Below are positions 33,126 through 39,645 of a stretch of DNA of 39,645 nucleotides, one piece after another; within the stretch, counting starts at the first letter, position 1, and the number at the start of each line of letters is the position of its first letter. The stretch is taken from positions 1-39,645 of the forward strand of contig JBNGIQ010009210.1 in assembly GCA_049999765.1 (NCBI GenBank), read 5' to 3'. The notes under the pieces were generated by a model that worked only from the letters and a program-made list of their open reading frames with translations, was not told where the DNA came from and did not search any database. The DNA comes from Phaeoceros laevis. Its lineage: Eukaryota > Anthocerotophyta > Anthocerotopsida > Notothyladales. Both the position numbers and the translations under genes were made by a program.

Positions 33126-34404
33126 CCCGGGCCCTTTGACATGTGGTTCCAACCATTCGAGGCCTATTTCATGAATCTTTGTGTTGGCCATGGGCACCAC
33201 CACTACTAAGGACCTACAGGTGCGGGATTTTATTCAAACAGGCGTTCCCTACTACTTTCAAGGAAACTGCGTTTGTGCATATATATGCTTTCACCCCTTC
33301 TGTGAAGGGGTGAATTGGATCCCGTTGTCATACTTATGACAGACTCTTGACATACTTGTTGTCATACAAGTTTGCTGAAAGACAGACTTTTGGAGAATCA
33401 CCTGACAGACTCTTGAAGCTGGTACCTAGTCTTGGCTAGCTAGCCAGGTTAAATATTGAACATATTCCTTCGTAGCCGGCCATATGGCGCTAACTACAGC
33501 ATCAGTCCAGGCTGTGATTGCATATTACTGCTCCTGAACGGCCTGCACAAGCATGGTTGGTTTCATTTGACCAGTTGGCAGCACCCAAGATTCTCCTAGC
33601 TTGCCCAGTACTTGCCACATATCTAGCTTTACAGATACTGATATGTCATCTGGGAGAAAACAACACAACTTTGTTCAGTGTTTTGGGATATTTCCAATTC
33701 TCCAAGGTCCTACTGGCTAGTACTCTACCCAATGTTGCATTGCCGAATCTCCAAACGCGAGCTTGAAGGTTCCAAGAGATATCCAGGGCCAGCTGCCAGC
33801 AGCTTCCTTGACCAATGAACTGACCAGTGCAGAGAGGACTCGAAACTTTGTGGAGCTTCCAACAGCATGCATATGGAGCCCATGCACTTATTCATCCCTT
33901 CATTACATGTATGCTCACCAGGCAGTTGCCAACACCCGCACTCAAAGCACTCTGGCTCCTGGGTCTGATGATCTGCTTGAACCACGTTATGCACTTGTAA
34001 ATTTAACGCAAGCTCACGATGTCACAATTTCAAACCAAAAAGCATGTACATGTTTTGCAGGTTCTCGAACATTTCGGAAACGTTCACGACAGGGAGGACA
34101 CCTTGGCGCGGTTATGTAGGATAGCATAATAGTGGAAATGCCACAAGGTGCAAACGAGGGGGACGGTGGAGAGGAAAGCTCATGACTGCATACGCAATAC
34201 ATCAGTTCTTACAGCGTACACGTTGTAGCAGAACTGGAACCTATGCTTGCATCACTGCCTCGGACACATCACGTGCTCCTACTGCCTAGCTCACAATCCC
34301 ACTTCAGGCTCTTACAATCATAGCACCTTGCTGGACTGCACAGCACTACTTACTTGAGACCACGGGACCACGGGACCAGATCTCCTTTAATATTCATTAG
34401 TGCA
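33126..34404. other. Intergenic stretch, no supported gene
   Basis: Small open frames only. GACAGACTCTTGA is present twice (about 33341 and 33405). GGGACCAC-type words are tandem near 34361-34379. No recognisable coding sequence. Confidence 0.4.
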
Positions 34405-34473
34405 CATCAAGTGGCGGTGCGCCTCATTCCCATTGTGGAGTCGACATGGCGTGAAAACCCCTATTACTACTAC
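34405..34473 (+). mobile_element. SINE 3' end fragment with TAC tail
   Basis: GTGGCGGTGCGCCTCATTCC, then CATTGTGGAGTCGACATGG, then ATTACTACTAC align with the last 60 bp of the SINE at 20865-21165. The promoter head is not recognisable here, so this is a truncated or very diverged copy. Confidence 0.6.
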
Positions 34474-34710
34474 AACATAGTGCATTATACTGCATATAAC
34501 ACCGGGCTACTGCCCGAAAGAACAGAAGGCCACTGGCTCTAGATGCAACAACTCACAAGTCCAACAACTCACAGCCCAACGGAGGTACCAACGGTAGAAG
34601 GTACCGACGGAGGAACGCCCACTGGTGTTGCCGAAGATCTCGGGCTCTCTTTCATCTCGCGCCGCTTTCGTGCCTACAGGTAGACATCCATGCCCGTGGA
34701 ACATTTGCAA

Positions 34711-35025
34711 TCAAACTTCAGTCAAGATAACAGTTCGGAATTCAACCTTCCCTGCTAAAACGTCTGCAGGCACAAGTTGCACGTATACCTCAGGTCTGTT
34801 ATAGCTCCGATGATGACGCCCCCGGTTGCCTGGCGGAAGTGGCATCCGGATGCTGAGGAGCTGTGTTGCGCCAAATTCTGTGTCGCCTGATACCGATTCC
34901 AGTCGACGTGGTGGTGCTACCGCTGCCTCGGACATTAGGAGAAAGGTAGCGCTGGACAGGGCAATTGCTGTGATAAGCAGCAGCATAGTTGGCAACACCA
35001 GCAGCAGCTGTCGGGCTCCTCCCAT
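34711..35025 (-). CDS. Possible small secreted peptide precursor
   Basis: 104 codons from ATG at 35025. A long hydrophobic leader (residues about 6-30, QLLLVLPTMLLLITAIALS) looks like a signal peptide or anchor. The mature part has an Arg-led motif RMPLPPGNRGRHH (residues 60-72 from this Met) reminiscent of CLE-type peptides (R-x-V-P-x-G-P-x-x-x-H-H/N) but with one extra residue. GAG|GTATAC about eight residues later could be a splice donor, which would place the motif close to an exon end. It could equally be a chance frame. No homolog was recognised. Confidence 0.35.
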   Translation of the reverse strand: MGGARQLLLVLPTMLLLITAIALSSATFLLMSEAAVAPPRRLESVSGDTEFGATQLLSIRMPLPPGNRGRHHRSYNRPEVYVQLVPADVLAGKVEFRTVILTEV

Positions 35026-35128
35026 GGCCACCTACACTAGTTGCTCCTGGACCAGAACCTGCTGGGCCGGGGGGGCTGATGTTATCTTTCTGTGTGGCCA
35101 CTGGCTACCTATTTTTGTGGACTATAGA

Positions 35129-35199
35129 GAAGACTGTGGAAGAAGACTGTGGGGGAAGACTGTGGAAGAAGACTGTGGGGGAAGACTGTGGAAGAAGAA
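35129..35199. repeat. 26-bp tandem repeat (GAAGACTGTGG family)
   Basis: The unit GAAGACTGTGGAAGAAGACT then GTGGGG repeats two and a half times; within each unit GAAGACTGTGG itself occurs twice. Purine-rich, non-coding. Confidence 0.85.
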
Positions 35200-36263
35200 G
35201 TACATACAATTATGGACTTTCCAATTTTATATTCCTCTTTGTCAATCGAGGTAAAGGTATAACATAGCCTTGGCAGCTCTCTTGAAAGCTCATGCCTCAG
35301 TTTAGATCTGTTATTATCTAGAAGGTCATGTTTCCAGTTGTACGCAATTTCCCGCTAGTCTCCCATGATTATGAGTCATGAGCTCACAATTGTCCCGGTC
35401 CTTCAGACTCTAGCTGCGCTTGCCAAATTCAACCAACAATTGGATGGCAGGAGTCCCGATCGATATCAACTGATACAGTTTCCTCATCAGAACCTCAGTG
35501 GTGAATTGGAACGAGCTCAATGAGCTTCAGGTGGGCCAGGCGGAGTTTTTGGCAAGGATCCGGGTAGTGTTCCCCCAGAAGCCGGAGGAGCCCCCACTTT
35601 GGGTACTACTATTACTCTCAGGAGCCGACGCATTCGCACCTGCGCACATTCAACACAAAGGGTATGTGTTAGCCAAGCCAGGAATTCGAAGCTACCACCT
35701 AAAGTCCAACAAGCAACCAGTAAAACTTTCAAGTCTGGAAAGAGCTTGAGAGCCTCACCTCATGAGCACTTCGGTGTTGCATTTCAGAGTGAACAGCGGG
35801 GTCAGGGCCATAGAGTGCCACAGGGTGCCATAGCGACTCGGGGCCTTTCCATTGGAAGTTTGAACCCTGCCCCACTAAATAGGACGTCAAAGAGGTTTCA
35901 GTTATGGAAGCGGTTGGGCCAAAGGATAAAGGAGGCCATTGTAGGAACTAGAATTGGTGCCCGTGGTTGAGGCTACAAAGCTCTCAGCACCCAGCTTTGT
36001 AGAGAGCACTCAAAAGTTCCACAATCCAAACATCGTGCACTGCTTGACTGGGGTGCAGAGGCTCCATCACGGAGGCTCGCAGAGGCTCCATCACATGGCA
36101 TGTGTGTGCCATGCCATGCATCCGGAACTTTGACGTTATAGACTCACTACTCGAGCCGTTTTCGCAGGCGCAATGCGTGGAAGATACCTGCCACTGGCTG
36201 AAGAAGATGCAAGAGAGTTGGGAAATGCCGTTTAGCTTTGATTCTGAGAAAGGGATATGTTAC
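35200..36263. other. Intergenic stretch, no supported gene
   Basis: Open frames up to about 120 codons (for example 35599-35970) lack any recognised motif. A GAGGCTCCATCAC duplication lies near 36057 and 36090, and palindromic ATGGCAT/GCCATGC words near 36095-36120. Confidence 0.4.
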
Positions 36264-36843
36264 TCAACTGTTTGAATCCTTGAAGACTACAAGAAGGGCA
36301 AACGCTGTGTAGATGAGAGCACAAGCATAGGCTACCAGAGATCTATGCTCATCCGCATGTGGAACAAGCTCAACTAGCAAACTGGTATATGCTCTGGTGC
36401 ACCAAATGACTGCCACAGCCGCCAGCACACCCCTCACTGGCCTGGCAGGGCTTGGCCTGCAATCAGAACACAAAGCACGGTCAAGGGTAAGTGCTCAAGA
36501 TATCCAGCCATGCCCTGGACTACCCACACAGATACCTTCCTGTAGGCACTCCTGAAAGGAAAAAGCACTGGTTCCATAAGTAAAATGCCTACCCAAAGGG
36601 GATGAAGATGGCTGAGGCAGAGTACAAAACAATGGGCATGAGACAGTATCCGATCAGGCTGAAGCAGCGGTGCAAATCCAAGCTCCCATTTGTGCCGGCC
36701 AACATGTTAAATACCACGTACAAGAACAAGGAGGCCAGGGTGCTCCAGCCAATTATGACACCAAAGTGCACCTTCTGAGCAAGCGACTGAAACAGTCCAA
36801 ACAGAATGAGGAAGATGAAGGGGCCCGAGAGATCCGCTTCCTC
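36264..36843 (-). pseudogene. YIP1 family (YIPF5-type) membrane protein, 5'-truncated
   Basis: Two exons read on the minus strand: 36843-36593 and 36456-36264, with a 136-bp GT/AG intron in phase 2. They encode the five-span C-terminal half of a YIP1 protein: ADLSGPFIFLILFGLF, then VHFGVIIGWSTLASLFLYVV, NGSLDLHRCFSLIGYCLMP, then AVIWCTRAYTSLLVEL and EHRSLVAYACALIYTAFALL. YIP1 proteins bind Rab GTPases and shape ER-Golgi vesicles. The cytosolic N-terminal half is absent upstream; at 36843/36844 the sequence switches to PPR code on the opposite strand. Either a truncated pseudogene or a gene whose first exons lie further away. Confidence 0.8.
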
Positions 36844-37182
36844 GTGGAGCCAAACTTAGCCATGTGGTCTTGTCTGCTGGGTGCCTGTCAAAAGCACCAC
36901 AATGTAGTACTAGTACTGGGAAAACAAGCATTTGATTCTGCTGTGTCTCTCGAGCCCAAGCGTCCTTCGGCATATGTTCTCATGTCAAAGATCTTCGCTG
37001 ATGCTGGTCTTTGGAGCCATGCAAAGGAGGTGAATGCATCGGTACAGCAGGCTGGGGCATGGAAGAAGCCCTGTGGCCAGAGCTGGGTGGAGCATGAGCA
37101 GGACTTGCACACTTTCGTGGCCGGAGACTGCAAGCATGTACAGCAGGATCAGGTCTATGCAATGTTAGGAAGGGTGAGTTGA
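36844..37182 (+). pseudogene. PPR protein E/E+ domain fragment
   Basis: In one frame it encodes VEPNLAMWSCLLGACQKHHN, then AFDSAVSLEPKRPSAYVLMS, KIFADAGLWSHAKEVNASVQ, WVEHEQDLHTFVAGD and HVQQDQVYAML, the C-terminal E and E+ motifs of PLS-class PPR editing factors. It has neither PPR repeats before it nor a DYW domain after it (stop at 37180). A GTACTAGTACTGG stutter inserts about two residues. It starts precisely where the YIP1 fragment on the other strand ends. Confidence 0.8.
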
Positions 37183-37944
37183 GGATCGTGATCTCCCCTG
37201 AATGTTCTGTGCTAAACAAGCAACCAATGGCCTTTGTTTAGTCATAAAGAGTGTCCTGGTTTTTGAAAATGCAAGCATGGGTACATATCAATGCATCCTC
37301 GGCTGCTGTTGCTTTTAGTGAAGTACGTACTGCTAACACAGACTTCGGGTTTCTTCCAAGCGCAGCCTGAAGGCACCACTTGGAGCATTGTGTGACGGGG
37401 TTTATAGATCAGGTTATGAGCCTCGTGGGTAAAAAGCAAGGCACTGGCTCAAGGTAGGGAAGTACATGGTCACTTGGTCAAGCATGGTTTGAAAACGACC
37501 CAGCTCTGATACTAGTATCACAACACACCAGGGATATGGACTGAACAACAGTGGGAGCCTGGAGACCTACATGAATGGAGAACTGGTTCACCCAGAGCTG
37601 GTAAACCGGTCTATCATGCAATTAGGATCAATGGTCCTCAGAGTTGAGAACTTTGTAACCCCAGAACTGTCCTTCAAATGCGTGGCATCTCCGCCTGATT
37701 GCGATGAGAATTGTGAAATGGGATGACGAGCGTAAGTGGCCACTCTTTGCTCATGAGTATGCACTGTCCTTTATGGTGGTGATGCCCCAACACCAGATTT
37801 TTTTCAGCCCCGCATATCCGAATGACTCTGTACAGCAGAGAGGAGGACACACGAGATTGTTTTTCCGCCAAGACGGTCAAAGCGTCCACTGCTGGACTTA
37901 GCTGCCCATTCTCACGAAGTTGGTTCGATTACAGCCTGAGCCGT
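37183..37944. other. Intergenic stretch, no supported gene
   Basis: No recognised coding sequence. A minus-strand TAGTATCAGAGCTGGG at about 37499-37514 resembles a retroelement primer-binding site but has no supporting LTR or gag/pol sequence. Confidence 0.4.
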
Positions 37945-38155
37945 TCAGTACCGTTGGCACTCTGGCACCGTCGGAGCAGCAGCATTATGATGCAACAAGG
38001 GGTTGAATGTAGGCTGAGCAGACCGTCCAACCTGGTTGTCCAAAGCAGCCAGATCCGCATCCACCCAGTCAGGCTTGTAGAAGTTGTTCAGCCATATGGG
38101 CTCCTTGGACTCCCTGTGCCTGAAGTCGGGAGAGCGCGCGCTCTTCTTGTTCATC
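37945..38155 (-). CDS. C-terminal exon of an unidentified conserved protein
   Basis: From a likely acceptor (GGGACTGCAG|GATG at 38156) the frame reads MNKKSARSPDFRHRESKEPI, then WLNNFYKPDWVDADLAALDN to a stop at 37945. The charged RSPDF-(K/R)H-(x)-(E)-x-(I/L)WL pattern followed by a W-V segment looks like a genuine conserved plant terminus, but I cannot name the protein. Upstream exons were not located, and a SINE lies just beyond at 38543, so the gene may be broken. Confidence 0.35.
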
Positions 38156-38357
38156 CTGCAGTCCCACCACAATGTGGAGTCCAAAGAAATACTGCCTCCA
38201 CAACAACTCTTGTCGTTCTCCAGCACTGCTATTGTCCGGTATGCGTAGCTTGGCTGCTAAGCCACTGCACGGCACAATTGTGCAGCTTGTGTAAATCCAT
38301 TGCCTCGGAGGCACATTTAACCTCCCCTCCAGCTCCAGGGTGTAGGCCTGCCTCCCA

Positions 38358-38515
38358 GCTGCTGGCGTCCAAAACCGCTGATGTTGCATCCCGTTTGTGG
38401 TGCCAAATTGTAGGTGGAGCATAGCAGGGTTTTTCAGCAGCAGCAGTCCAGCGGGCATGCCCACGTTTTTCAGCTGTTTGGCATCCAAGAGTGTTGATGC
38501 CGCATCGCAGGTGAA
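38358..38515. repeat. Diverged duplication, spacing about 111 bp
   Basis: CAGCTGCTGGCGTCCAAAAC...TGATGTTGCATC (38358 on) resembles CAGCTGTTTGGCATCCAAGA...TGATGCCGCATC (38470 on). Both are followed within about 40 bases by similar words. This is old duplicated sequence with no clear function. Confidence 0.45.
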
Positions 38516-38542
38516 GCAAGAACGGGAACCTCCGTCGCTGCT

Positions 38543-38675
38543 GTAGTAGTAGTAGAGTACCTGACCCAGGTCTAGTAAGGTGATTATGGTGTTTAGCCGA
38601 CTCCGCATGGGAATCGAACACCCCGCCAGGTATTTCGGCTGTCGCTCTTGATTTTCCCACTGCTCGGCCTCCAGT
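38543..38675 (-). mobile_element. Short tRNA-derived SINE, minus strand, TAC tail
   Basis: Read on the minus strand: A box-like GGCCGAGCAGTGGGAAAATC (38669-38650), B box GTTCGATTCCC (38619-38609), a 50-bp body, then CTCTACTACTACTAC at the 3' end (38555-38543). The body differs from the SINE at 20865, so it is a separate family sharing the type of tail. About 130 bp. Confidence 0.6.
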
Positions 38676-39331
38676 AAAAACACATTAACAGAAGCGGTGG
38701 CACATTCCAAAAACCCCGGCCGGTTACCGTGTGGCAAAGCAAGGGGCAGGGCAAACTGCAGTATTTGCCACAAGTTGGCAAAAAAGGGATGTGGCAAAAC
38801 CCCCCTTTTCTTGCAGTGTCGGGGTGCGGAGGGACTGTTAGCAGGTCCTGTTTGCCCATATATCTACGTAGGCCTGTATACATGGGCACTCGAATTCGTT
38901 ATGCGTATGAACCTCATGAGATCTGTGCCCTACAATTTGCTTCCACCAGACAACTTCCAAGCGTGAGCAGCAGCCTGTCACGTTTGCATCATGTAAATGT
39001 CTGGCGAGGAAATGTGCACATAAGCCTGGCTCTTCGTTCAGCAGCTGCTAGAGAGTTAACATCAAGCCAATCCGGTTACTGTTTCCTTCTCATGGATGAA
39101 CTCTTGGCACCAAGGCCTATATCATGGGTTCACGCAAAATTTGGAAGGCATGACAGGTGCATTCTGACCCACCCAGTAATTTCAATTGCTCAGGATATTT
39201 TATGGTTCTGTACAGAAGAATAAAGAAAGAATGGTTCTGGGAGGAGGTCTTTCCACCGAACCTCATGTATGCGAAACTTCATATTTACAATTACACATAT
39301 AACGGAGACAAATTAAAAGTAGCTCCTAGCA
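38676..39331. other. Intergenic stretch before the reductase gene end
   Basis: No supported gene. A G/C-rich stretch with GTGGCAAA words (38731-38795, GTGGCAAAGC, TTGGCAAAAAAGG, GTGGCAAAAC) is loosely repetitive. The part near 39200-39331 probably includes the reductase 3' untranslated region. Confidence 0.4.

Positions 39332-39645
<314 letters not shown>

Noticed and set aside
37499-37514. Primer-binding-site-like TAGTATCAGAGCTGGG on the minus strand
   Set aside because: No paired LTRs, gag or pol remnants lie on either side, so a retroelement cannot be supported.
38069-38797. 242-codon minus-strand open frame
   Set aside because: It runs straight through the SINE at 38543-38675 and through a region better read in another frame at 37945-38155; no domain is recognisable.

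Overview
The window is nuclear DNA of a land plant. It carries spliced genes with GT/AG introns (about 75-480 bp in the two best-resolved genes), a plastid import co-chaperone (TIC40), a nuclear organelle-type uL18 protein, kelch-type F-box genes, GNA-like lectins, a 12-oxophytodienoate-reductase-type enzyme, and PLS-class PPR relics. Compact introns, PPR debris and diverged lectins make me lean towards a seedless or early-diverging lineage (lycophyte, hornwort or fern). That lineage is inference; the sequence itself does not name the species.

Layout, left to right. Positions 1-2940 hold no convincing gene, only a ~142-bp tandem repeat. From 2.9 to 8.9 kb lie an F-box gene (-), a two-exon organellar uL18 gene (+), a second F-box gene (-) and a four-exon OPA3-like mitochondrial gene (+). 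From 8.9 to 12.9 kb the only clear gene is a tRNA-Pro(CGG) on the minus strand. From 12.9 to 17.6 kb lie a complete ten-exon 26S proteasome ATPase RPT5 (-), whose C-terminal HbYX motif is altered, and a RING-finger E3-type gene (-) with an apparent 1-nt frameshift. From 19.2 to 21.2 kb lie a decayed DDE transposase and a tRNA-type SINE. From 21.2 to 23.2 kb two GNA-like secreted lectin genes stand head to head around a 400-N gap. From 24.8 to 28.4 kb is a complete 14-exon TIC40 gene with an 18-nt micro-exon. From 28.4 to 32.3 kb is a tandem pair of multi-membrane-span paralogs that share leader and trailer sequence. From 32.6 kb to the end are relics: a PPR remnant, a second SINE tail, a possible small secreted peptide, a 5'-truncated YIP1 gene butted against a PPR E-domain fragment, an unidentified conserved terminal exon, a third SINE, and the 3' end of an OPR-type reductase running off the right edge.

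Plant nuclear genes are not operonic, so neighbours need not act together. Shared themes are protein turnover (two F-box genes, one RING gene, RPT5) and organelle biology (uL18, OPA3, TIC40). I found no coherent new multi-gene system. The most interesting signals are the modified RPT5 C-terminus, the TIC40 micro-exon, the YIP1/PPR junction, the SINE set with TAC-repeat tails, and duplicated sequence on both sides of each assembly gap, which suggests unmerged contig ends.
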